6,923 bases of DNA from Clostridiales bacterium UBA1381. Its GTDB lineage: Bacteria > Bacillota > Clostridia > UBA1381. Shown here in pieces: positions 1 through 6,144 of this stretch. Location: NCBI GenBank assembly GCA_002305435.1, contig DBQZ01000040.1, positions 1-6,923 on the forward strand. The letters run 5' to 3'. The position numbers and the translations under genes were made by a program. Numbering within the stretch: position 1 is the first letter of the stretch; the number at the start of each line of letters is the position of its first letter. The notes below the pieces were generated by a model. The model searched no databases and was not told the origin of the DNA. It worked only from the letters and a program-made list of their open reading frames with translations.

Positions 1-1
1 C

Positions 2-286
2 CGGCGTATAGCTGAGTATGGTTCCAACCTGACGATAAGGATACCTGTAATCCCTACATTTAACGATACGCCGGCGGAGATAAGTGCAATAGCTGATTTT
101 GCGGTTTCGCTTCCGGGAGTTGAACGACTTCACCTGCTTCCGTATCACAGGATGGGGCAGGATAAATACGGCTGGCTTGGACGTGAATATACTCTGATGG
201 ATATAACGCCGCCCTCCTCCGAGCACATGAACGAGTTGTTAAAGGCTGCAAGACGTCCGGGGCTGCATTGCCAAATAGGCGGATAA
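2..286 (+). CDS. Glycyl-radical enzyme activating protein, C-terminal part (5' end outside window)
   Basis: The last 94 codons of a gene entering from the left, read in the frame starting at base 2 and ending in TAA. The segment LHLLPYHRMGQDKYGWLG (residues 43-60 of the visible part) is typical of the C-terminus of pyruvate-formate-lyase-activating enzymes and relatives: a beta strand, a Pro-Tyr-His turn, then G-x-x-KY. The preceding IRIPVIPTFNDT (12-23) also matches the late strands of this radical-SAM barrel. Such enzymes use S-adenosylmethionine and a 4Fe-4S cluster to place a glycyl radical on a partner enzyme, and work only without oxygen. The CxxxCxxC cluster motif should lie upstream and is not visible, so the partner (formate lyase, diol dehydratase or another) cannot be told. 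A terminator-like hairpin follows the stop by 15 bases. The family call is confident; the exact substrate is unknown. Confidence 0.85.
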   Translation, partial: RRIAEYGSNLTIRIPVIPTFNDTPAEISAIADFAVSLPGVERLHLLPYHRMGQDKYGWLGREYTLMDITPPSSEHMNELLKAARRPGLHCQIGG

Positions 287-301
287 AATACTTGATAGAC
301 A

Positions 302-340
302 GAGCTGCTGCATGTAACTAATGTGGCAGCTCATTTTATA
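302..340 (+). terminator. Rho-independent terminator after the activase gene
   Basis: Bases 302-313 pair with 321-332 to form a 12-bp stem (ten Watson-Crick pairs and two adjacent G-U pairs) around a 7-base loop, followed by ATTTTATA. It lies 15 bases after the activase stop. The U-tract is short (four T in a row), so termination may be partial. The possible GTG start at 323 falls inside the right arm, which argues for the later ATG as the comF start. Confidence 0.6.
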
Positions 341-343
341 GGA
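340..343 (+). promoter_or_regulatory. Ribosome binding site that decides the comF start
   Basis: AGGA sits 6 bases before the ATG at 350. The alternative in-frame GTG at 323 has no Shine-Dalgarno sequence before it and lies in the terminator stem. The motif is short, so support is moderate. Confidence 0.5.
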
Positions 344-349
344 TATAAA

Positions 350-1123
350 ATGGGACTATATAACATAATTTCATCATTACTAAAGGCGGCAGCTGACAGA
401 AGCCGCCGTTATTACTGCATTTGCTGCTGTAAAACCACCACCCGATACAGCCCTTACAGCTCAGGCGGTCTTGGAATATGTGAAGAATGTGCAAAGGAAA
501 TCGCCTTTACAGATGGGTGCTCATCATTCGAGGGGACGAATAATGTCGGATACATCTGCTCGCCGATGTTTTACAAGGGCAGGATACGTGATGCGTTTTT
601 AAAGTATAAATTTAATGATAATCCGGCATATGCGGCGGTGTTTTCGGAGATACTTGTAAATTATTTTGAGAATATTGACTATGAGGATTTTGATATGATG
701 GTGCCTGTGCCGTTATCGGAGCAGCGGTATTTGGAGCGAGGATATAATCAGGCGGAGCTTTTGAGTGAGAGGTTATGCTCAAGGCTCAGTATCGTCCATG
801 AGCCGCAGGCGCTTGTAAGGGTAAGACACACGGAAGCGCAAAGCGGGCTTCGCGGTCATGAGCGCAGCAGTAATGTTAAAAACGCTTTCGCCGCTAAGAC
901 AGAGCTTGTCGCCGGAAAACGCATCATAATTTTCGACGATATCATAACGACCGGGAATACGGTAGAAGCCTGCGCCGAGGCGCTTAAAAATGCCGGAGCC
1001 GAGTATGTAATAGCATGGTCGCTGTTTATCGTTGCGCCGAAAAACCATCCTGAGCAGATACTTCGGCCGCCTCTGCCGCATAGGGTGAAAACGAAAAACA
1101 AGGAGGACGGCAAACGTGGGTGA
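350..1123 (+). CDS. comF: ComF family protein (zinc finger plus phosphoribosyltransferase-like domain)
   Basis: A 257-residue protein from ATG 350; the same frame is open from a GTG at 323, which I reject. The N-terminus carries the ComF cysteine pattern: C23, C25, C26 and C27, then C44-x-x-C47, probably binding zinc. The middle has the family block VPVPLSEQRYLERGYNQ (118-134), followed by the RHT-x-x-Q-x-x-L and R-x-x-N-x-x-x-AF elements (159-180). The PRPP-binding loop IIIFDDIITTGNT is at 192-204. In Bacillus and Haemophilus, ComF proteins are cytoplasmic and needed for uptake or processing of transforming DNA, but homologues also occur in bacteria not known to be competent, and no reaction is settled for most. 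The C-terminus has a basic tail rich in Lys and Arg (from about 240). The stop overlaps the next start, so the two genes are probably translationally coupled. No clear promoter is visible between the terminator and this gene. Confidence 0.9.
   Translation: MGLYNIISSLLKAAADRSRRYYCICCCKTTTRYSPYSSGGLGICEECAKEIAFTDGCSSFEGTNNVGYICSPMFYKGRIRDAFLKYKFNDNPAYAAVFSEILVNYFENIDYEDFDMMVPVPLSEQRYLERGYNQAELLSERLCSRLSIVHEPQALVRVRHTEAQSGLRGHERSSNVKNAFAAKTELVAGKRIIIFDDIITTGNTVEACAEALKNAGAEYVIAWSLFIVAPKNHPEQILRPPLPHRVKTKNKEDGKRG
1100..1106 (+). promoter_or_regulatory. Ribosome binding site for the Cdd1-like gene, inside comF
   Basis: AAGGAGG lies 9 bases before the GTG at 1116, within the last codons of comF. 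It is a near-perfect Shine-Dalgarno sequence and supports the non-ATG start of the next gene. Confidence 0.8.
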
Positions 1124-1379
1124 GTTGCGTAAAATCCCCGGAGTAGGGAAAAACATTGAAGAGGATCTCTTATCAATAGGTATCCGTACCATTGATGATT
1201 TAAAGGGACGTAGTCCAGAGGAGCTTTATGAGCATGACTGTGCGAGGAAAGGATTTCGTGAGGACAGATGTCAGCTGTACGTGTTCCGTTTGGCTGTCTA
1301 CTATGCGGAAAACAGCGATCATGAAAGCGAAAAGCTGAAATGGTGGTATTGGAAGGATAAGGACTATCCCGAAAAATGA
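1116..1379 (+). CDS. Small helix-hairpin-helix protein, Cdd1 family
   Basis: An 87-residue protein starting at GTG and overlapping the comF stop by 8 bases. Residues 4-30 contain a helix-hairpin-helix core, LRKIPGVGKNIEEDLLSIGI, like the non-specific DNA-binding hairpins of repair and recombination proteins. The rest matches the Cdd1 family ('pathogenicity locus' family, named for a gene flanking the Clostridioides difficile toxin locus): an ordered RC-x-LYVFRLAVYYAE segment (51-65) and a tryptophan-rich end, EKLKWWYWKD (72-81). C42 and C52 are the only cysteines. The family name does not imply virulence; it is widespread in harmless bacteria and its function is not known. The length is usual for the family, so the gene is probably intact. 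Being co-translated with comF suggests a shared nucleic-acid-related role, which is inference. A strong hairpin ends the unit 45 bases later. Confidence 0.85.
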   Translation: MGELRKIPGVGKNIEEDLLSIGIRTIDDLKGRSPEELYEHDCARKGFREDRCQLYVFRLAVYYAENSDHESEKLKWWYWKDKDYPEK

Positions 1380-1423
1380 GATTCATTGATGATAATAGTT
1401 ATCCTAAGCAATCATAGCTTTAG

Positions 1424-1475
1424 AAAAGCCTCCCAACAGTCGGAATTAAAATCCGATAGTTAGGAGGCTTTTTTT
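1424..1475. terminator. Strong stem-loop terminator between convergent genes, probably bidirectional
   Basis: Bases 1424-1437 pair with 1459-1472 (one C/A mismatch on the + strand RNA), and an inner 5-bp stem pairs 1440-1444 with 1452-1456 around a 7-base loop. On the + strand the stem runs into seven T (1469-1475), a classic terminator for the comF/Cdd1 unit. Read from the - strand the mismatch becomes a G-U pair, but the U-tail is only four long. The stop codon of the AraC gene (1474-1476) lies in the T-run. Confidence 0.85.
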
Positions 1476-2310
1476 ACCGCAGCTGATGTCTTGGCGTTGG
1501 TTCGTATATTGTGCGGAAATCGTTTGGCGTATAGCCGGTGCTTCTCTTAAAGACATGGCAGAAATAAGCGCAGGAATTAAACCCACATTCAATAGCTATT
1601 TCGGTAACTGCTTCATTTGAGTTAAGCAGCTTTTCGCAGGCGTTTTGAATACGGACGCTGTTTATGTAATTTACGAGAGTAAATCCGGTTTTCTCCTTAA
1701 ACATTCGGCACAGATGGTATTTAGACAGGTAAAACTGTTCAGCAATATCGTCTATGCTGTTTATTTTATTGTAGTTATTGCAGATGAAGTTTATTATTTT
1801 AGTTATATTCGTTCTGTTGTCGTTTATTTTTATTGGGGATTTAAATCTGTTTTCATATAAGATATGAAGTATTTCAGCAAGATATAGGAATATCCTGTTG
1901 TCATGCTTTTCCAAATCCTCCGTTTTAATTTTGCTGATAAGCTGCATCACTTCCCTGAAAGGATCCTCACCGAGAGAGATTATGTTTTGCTCGAAACAGA
2001 GCATGAGAGTGTCCACGGCAAAGCTCTTAAAGTACTGCTCCATAAACTTATCGGTAAAATATATGCAGGTTCTTTTGTATGGAAATTTGTTTTTTGAACG
2101 GTGATTCTGGTACGGTTTAAACAGGGCAACGTCATATGTTGACATATTCAAAATCCGATCCTCAGTTATGAAACAGTGCGGTCCGCTTTCGAGGAAGAAT
2201 ATTTCGTATCCGTCATGGCAGTGGAATTTCGGCATTACGTTTGACTTGATGTGTGTACAGCTGTCACAGCTGAAGTCTGTACAATAGTATATATTATCGT
2301 TTTCAACCAT
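1474..2310 (-). CDS. AraC family transcriptional regulator
   Basis: A 278-residue regulator. The N-terminal half is a cupin-like sensor domain: FHCHDGYEIFFLESG (29-43) is the familiar H-x-H-x-x-YEI strand pair, followed by a short beta-rich stretch (44-86). A helical linker (about 115-160) leads to the DNA-binding domain with two helix-turn-helix motifs. The first is at 184-206 (SIDDIAEQFYLSKYHLCRMF); the second, at 233-258, contains the usual EIAIECGF-x-S-x-x-YFCHVFKR pattern and ends in GYTPNDFR. The ATG has an AGGAG seven bases upstream (2318-2322), and a near-consensus promoter lies further out. The gene diverges from the lyase-permease unit, so it most likely controls that unit in response to a pectin-derived sugar; the ligand is not deducible. 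It is unusually cysteine-rich (13 of 278), with C10, C15 and C18 before the cupin motif, and visibly more A/T-rich than the lyase gene. The family is certain; the target is inferred. Confidence 0.93.
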   Translation of the reverse strand: MVENDNIYYCTDFSCDSCTHIKSNVMPKFHCHDGYEIFFLESGPHCFITEDRILNMSTYDVALFKPYQNHRSKNKFPYKRTCIYFTDKFMEQYFKSFAVDTLMLCFEQNIISLGEDPFREVMQLISKIKTEDLEKHDNRIFLYLAEILHILYENRFKSPIKINDNRTNITKIINFICNNYNKINSIDDIAEQFYLSKYHLCRMFKEKTGFTLVNYINSVRIQNACEKLLNSNEAVTEIAIECGFNSCAYFCHVFKRSTGYTPNDFRTIYEPTPRHQLR

Positions 2311-2349
2311 TTTTCTTCTCCTGTTGATTGTCTATAAAACCTTGATTTT

Positions 2350-2378
2350 ATTATACAATATTTTTATGAAAATTTCAA
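2350..2378 (-). promoter_or_regulatory. Housekeeping sigma promoter for the AraC gene
   Basis: On the - strand, TTGAAA (2373-2378) is followed by exactly 17 bases and then TATAAT (2350-2355). That is one mismatch from the vegetative consensus, with ideal spacing. Transcription would start near 2343, giving a leader of about 33 bases with the AGGAG at 2318-2322. A short inverted repeat, TGAAA-A-TTTCA (2367-2377), overlaps the -35 box and might be a repressor or autoregulation site. Confidence 0.75.
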
Positions 2379-2453
2379 TACGTAATAGCAATAATTTGAT
2401 AAAAAACTAACCGCAAGATTTTACAATAAAATAATAAAAATAGCAAAATTATG

Positions 2454-2486
2454 ATATTATATAGACTATAAATATTATATAATATT
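2454..2486 (+). promoter_or_regulatory. Putative lyase promoter region with palindrome and repeats
   Basis: A TATAAT (2478-2483) lies 48 bases before the lyase ATG, inside a perfect 16-bp palindrome AATATTATATAATATT (2471-2486). The 10-mer ATATTATATA occurs at 2454-2463 and again at 2472-2481, an 18-base offset, and TATAG-A-CTATA (2460-2470) lies between. No good -35 box stands 16-18 bases upstream of the -10, as expected for an activator-dependent promoter. The stretch is extremely AT-rich, so some of this symmetry may be chance. Confidence 0.35.
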
Positions 2487-2501
2487 AACAAAGTATTATT
2501 T

Positions 2502-2523
2502 GGGGGAGGAGTAAAAAAAGGAG
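2502..2523 (+). promoter_or_regulatory. Ribosome binding site of the lyase gene, with a second purine-rich site upstream
   Basis: AAGGAG (2518-2523) lies 8 bases before the ATG at 2532 and is the likely working site. A second run, GGGGGAGGA (2502-2510), sits 21 bases from the ATG, too far to serve this start. It could be a standby site for ribosomes; no alternative start codon is paired with it. Confidence 0.65.
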
Positions 2524-2531
2524 TTGAGGCA

Positions 2532-5500
2532 ATGAAAAGAATCATAAGCACAGCGCTGGCTGCTGCTGTAGCGGGAAGTATTTTATCCATTCCGGCTTTG
2601 GCGGATGTTGGAGATACTCTGTCGTTGTATAGCGGCTGCGGCATCGCTGAGGTAAAGGAGGATCCCACCCAGAGCGGCAGGGGAATGGTATTTAATCTTG
2701 ACGGCTATGACGCAGTCAGAGGAAACGACAAGGAAATGGGTCGAAACCCATTTTTGGAGCTGCCGTGGGAATACCTGTATGATAACAATGGAGGAGTATA
2801 TCAACTGAAAAGTTCATTTTCGGTATCGTTTGACCTGTATACGATGACAACAGGCACAAGATATGCTTTTTATACCGGCACGGATGATACTGTTCGGGAT
2901 GGAGTGGTAACAGGGTTGTACTTCATACCGGATACCGGGAATAACTCCTACATAGAAGCGGTTGTTGATGGGAAACAGCAGCTCTACGGAAATGGGGAGT
3001 ACGTAAGCTTAAAGCGTGAATGGCATCGTTTCACACTGGTGAGAGATGGGAATAAATTCACTCTGTTAAAAGACGGTGAAACATATGCCGAAACGGAATC
3101 GGATTACGACTATTCCTTAGAGCAAACGCCGCTTGTAAGAATAGGATATTCGCCGTACAGCGGTGATCCCGGAGCGTACGCTTACGTTGATAACATTGAA
3201 ATAGCTAACGGGGAAGATGTAGTATATACGGATACGGGGGACAGTGAATACGAAGTTATAGAGGGTGTGCCGGAGGAACCGGAGCAGCTCATTGTAAACA
3301 GCGATATTTCAGATGGCAACCAGACTCAGGCGCTCATAGACAGCCGTCCGGATATACAAAGGCGGATGGAAAAGCTCGATCGCGGGCTTGTGGCGGTTGA
3401 CGGCGGCGGTTATGGATTTATATCGTGGCGTTGGCTCGGAACGGAAAGTTCATCCGTAATGTATAATCTGTATAAAAACGGCGAAAAGCTAAACTCAGAG
3501 CCGCTTGCTCTCACGAATTATATTGATTATGAGGCAAAGGCGGGGGACAAATACAGCGTTGCTGTTGTGGAAAACGGTGTTGAAGGGGAGAAATGTGTAG
3601 AAACTGAGCTTTTGAACCAGAATTACATGGAAATCCCCCTCGATATACCGGAGGGCGGCGTTGTTGAGCAGTCGGATGGGACACAAGAGCAGTATACGTA
3701 TATTGCCAACGATGCCACGACAGCAGATCTTGACGGTGACGGCGAGTACGAGCTTATACTTAAGTGGGATCCCTCCAATTCAAGGGATAGCGCAAATGCG
3801 GGATTTACCGGACCTACTATATTTGACGCATATAAGCTGGACGGAACAAAGCTGTGGCGCATAAACTTAGGTATAAACGTTCGCTCGGGAGCGCATGATA
3901 CGCAGATGCTAGCGGCGGATTTTGACGGTGACGGCAAAGCGGAATTTTCGGTCAGAACCGCCGATGGAACAGTAGCCGGTGACGGCAGCGTTATCGGGGA
4001 TCCGGATAAAGACTGGAGAGACGCAAACGGAAAAAACCTTACCGGCCCGCTGTATATAACTGTTTTTGACGGTGAAACCGGAGCTGTTATTGATACTGCC
4101 GATTACATCCCACAGTCGCAGGGCGCTTACGGCGACAAGACGTGGGGTATAGACAGCTGGGGCGATGACTGGGGTAACCGTTCGGAAAGATATAATGCAG
4201 CCGTTGCCTACCTTGACGGGGAAAATCCGGCGATGGTATTTGCCAGAGGCTATTACGGCAGAACTGCCTTAGCTGCATTTACACTTGAGGATGGTAAGAT
4301 AAAGAATCAGTGGGTATTTGACACGTATGAAAAAGAAGAAGGAGAGCCGGGCTGGAATTTCGGCGGACAAGGCAATCATTCGGTGGCCGTCGCTGACGTT
4401 GATTTTGACGGCTGCGATGAGATAATATACGGATCAACCGCCTACGATAACGATGGGAGTCCGATGTATACAACTGGGCTTAACCACGGGGACGCTCAGC
4501 ATACAGGGGATCTTATCCCGTCAAGACCGGGACTTGAAACGTTTACGGTTCATGAATGGGGCACAATGGGACAGGATATGAGAGATTCGAGAACCGGAGA
4601 GCTCATATGGTCCTCGCCGTTCGGCACGATTGATGTCGGCAGAGGTACAAGCGCTGACATAGATCCTCGGTATGAGGGGGCAGAAAGCTGGTCGGCTATG
4701 GAAATGCTTGTAAGCGCCAACGGTGAGCTTATCACTGACCGCTACAGCATACCTGCCAATTTCCTCACATGGTGGGACGGAGATCTTGGCAGGGAAGTGC
4801 AGGATGGCATAATCATATCGAAGTGGAATCCTTATACAAGTAAGGTGGAGACGATATTTACCGCTGATGGCTGCCATTCCAACAATGCCGGCAAGGCAAA
4901 CCCGTCTTTGACGGCAGACCTTTTCGGGGATTGGCGCGAGGAGGTTGTATATCCATTGCAGGATAATTCCGCACTAAGGATATACACGACTACCACCCCT
5001 TCGCAGTACAGAATACCAACGCTTATGCACGACCCGCAGTACAGAATGTCGGTTGCAGTGCAGAATGTCGGCTATAACCAGCCTGCACATACGAGCTATT
5101 ACCTCGGTTATGATACGAAAACCGTTCCCGTACCGCAGATATACGTAATGGATGGGGAGACAAAAGTTTCAAATCCGCAGCTTTCCCAGAAAGAGTGGGA
5201 TATTTCCGAGCTGTATAAAGGCGATCGTGTGGAACTTGCTGTTGGAAGCAGCAAAGCGCTTATAAACGGTGTGCCGTATTATATAGATAACGATGATACA
5301 AGCATTACCGCTTATATGGAAAACGACAGAACGATGGTACCATACCGCTTTATTGCCGAGGCGTTCGGTGCAAATGTCAGCTGGGACAGGGATACAAAGA
5401 CTGTTACTGTTCAAAATGAAAACACACAGATTGTGATGACAGAGGGACAGACGGAATACACGGTAAACGGCGAAAGCCGCACGATGGATACGGTCTGCGT

Positions 5501-6116
5501 TATACGCAATGACAGGATGTTTGTACCGGTAAGGATGATAGCTGAGGCTATGGGACTTAACGTTGAATGGTTTCCCGATCAGTCTCTTGTTCTGGTAAAA
5601 GACGGAGCAGGAGGAACAGATGCCGAAGCGGCAAAGGATGCTATCACTAACGCCCAAGTGCCGGAGTCAAATATGACAGATGGGTTTGAAAACGGCAAAA
5701 AGATAGAACCTGGGCAGGCAAACGTATTAAGCGTAAGAACGTTAAACGGCGACGGCGGAGATGAAATGTTTGACCTTAACTATCAGACGTCGTGGACGCT
5801 TGAGGGAGGAAATATCCTTATGGCAGAGCTTGACGGGTATTATGCGATAAGCTCGGTTTATATAAGCTTTGCCGATGGTGAGAGTAAACAGCATGAGTTT
5901 AAGATATACAACAAATGGGATATAGGCGAAGATGATGCGGATCTCACAAACCGTGACGGCTGGGATCTCTCTATGGAATCCGCAAGCTCCGGAACGACAA
6001 CGGATCCGGAAAAATATATATTCCCTGTACCGAAGTACGGAAAGTATATTAAGATCATGCTGAATGATCCTGAGGATGTAGCCGAAATATCGGAAATCTC
6101 AGTAATCATTGTATGA
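2532..6116 (+). CDS. Secreted multidomain rhamnogalacturonan lyase, polysaccharide lyase family 11
   Basis: A 1194-residue exported enzyme predicted to cleave the rhamnose-galacturonate backbone of pectin (RG-I) by beta-elimination. A signal peptide covers 1-24 (MKR start, hydrophobic core, ALA before D25). Residues 26-235 look like a concanavalin/LamG-type beta sandwich, perhaps sugar-binding. The lyase starts near 272: a small beta domain (280-360, from RRMEKLDRGLVAV), then a propeller-like core to about 870 with family landmarks KWDPSNS (411-417), RSGAHDTQ (451-458), ARGYYGR (571-577), GQGNHSVAVADVDFDG (612-627), DVGRGTSADIDPRY (701-714), FGDWREEV (798-805) and MHDPQYRMSVAVQNVGYNQP (832-851). 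Calcium-type DxDxDG loops are at 399-404, 463-468 and 622-627. A stalk domain of the copper-amine-oxidase N-terminal type follows (905-1024, two similar halves with VPYRFIAEAFG and VPVRMIAEAMG), then an F5/8-type sandwich (about 1045-1194). No LPXTG, SLH or dockerin is seen. The core family call is confident; endo versus exo action is not decidable. Confidence 0.93.
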   Translation: MKRIISTALAAAVAGSILSIPALADVGDTLSLYSGCGIAEVKEDPTQSGRGMVFNLDGYDAVRGNDKEMGRNPFLELPWEYLYDNNGGVYQLKSSFSVSFDLYTMTTGTRYAFYTGTDDTVRDGVVTGLYFIPDTGNNSYIEAVVDGKQQLYGNGEYVSLKREWHRFTLVRDGNKFTLLKDGETYAETESDYDYSLEQTPLVRIGYSPYSGDPGAYAYVDNIEIANGEDVVYTDTGDSEYEVIEGVPEEPEQLIVNSDISDGNQTQALIDSRPDIQRRMEKLDRGLVAVDGGGYGFISWRWLGTESSSVMYNLYKNGEKLNSEPLALTNYIDYEAKAGDKYSVAVVENGVEGEKCVETELLNQNYMEIPLDIPEGGVVEQSDGTQEQYTYIANDATTADLDGDGEYELILKWDPSNSRDSANAGFTGPTIFDAYKLDGTKLWRINLGINVRSGAHDTQMLAADFDGDGKAEFSVRTADGTVAGDGSVIGDPDKDWRDANGKNLTGPLYITVFDGETGAVIDTADYIPQSQGAYGDKTWGIDSWGDDWGNRSERYNAAVAYLDGENPAMVFARGYYGRTALAAFTLEDGKIKNQWVFDTYEKEEGEPGWNFGGQGNHSVAVADVDFDGCDEIIYGSTAYDNDGSPMYTTGLNHGDAQHTGDLIPSRPGLETFTVHEWGTMGQDMRDSRTGELIWSSPFGTIDVGRGTSADIDPRYEGAESWSAMEMLVSANGELITDRYSIPANFLTWWDGDLGREVQDGIIISKWNPYTSKVETIFTADGCHSNNAGKANPSLTADLFGDWREEVVYPLQDNSALRIYTTTTPSQYRIPTLMHDPQYRMSVAVQNVGYNQPAHTSYYLGYDTKTVPVPQIYVMDGETKVSNPQLSQKEWDISELYKGDRVELAVGSSKALINGVPYYIDNDDTSITAYMENDRTMVPYRFIAEAFGANVSWDRDTKTVTVQNENTQIVMTEGQTEYTVNGESRTMDTVCVIRNDRMFVPVRMIAEAMGLNVEWFPDQSLVLVKDGAGGTDAEAAKDAITNAQVPESNMTDGFENGKKIEPGQANVLSVRTLNGDGGDEMFDLNYQTSWTLEGGNILMAELDGYYAISSVYISFADGESKQHEFKIYNKWDIGEDDADLTNRDGWDLSMESASSGTTTDPEKYIFPVPKYGKYIKIMLNDPEDVAEISEISVIIV

Positions 6117-6128
6117 AAAAAGCAGAAA

Positions 6129-6136
6129 GGGAGGAG
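6129..6136 (+). promoter_or_regulatory. Ribosome binding site of the permease gene
   Basis: GGGAGGAG lies 8 bases before the ATG at 6145, within the 28-base gap after the lyase stop. The gap contains no hairpin or promoter, so the permease is probably read from the lyase transcript. Confidence 0.8.
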
Positions 6137-6144
6137 TAATTCAA

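Noticed and set aside
292..320. TTGATA box followed by TAACTA as a possible comF promoter
   Set aside because: The -10 candidate matches the consensus at too few positions and is buried in the terminator hairpin.
779..1386. Two overlapping open frames on the - strand opposite comF and the Cdd1-like gene
   Set aside because: Both + strand genes carry clear family motifs and ribosome sites; the antisense frames have no recognisable domains and run across the boundary between two real genes.
1645..2104. Short + strand open frames within the AraC gene
   Set aside because: They are hydrophobic shadow translations of the antisense of helix-turn-helix and linker codons, with no convincing ribosome sites.
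2311..2531. Riboswitch or small RNA in the divergent intergenic region
   Set aside because: The sequence is very AT-rich, with only short palindromes; no stable GC stem, conserved aptamer core or terminator is visible.
2375..2668. Possible small membrane protein on the - strand across the divergent promoter region
   Set aside because: The hydrophobic stretch comes from AT-rich intergenic DNA, and the start lies inside the lyase signal-peptide region; no family resemblance.
5169..5657. Open frame of 162 codons on the - strand inside the lyase gene
   Set aside because: It lies opposite the stalk and C-terminal domains of a well-supported gene, matches no family I recognise, and the + strand protein explains the base composition.
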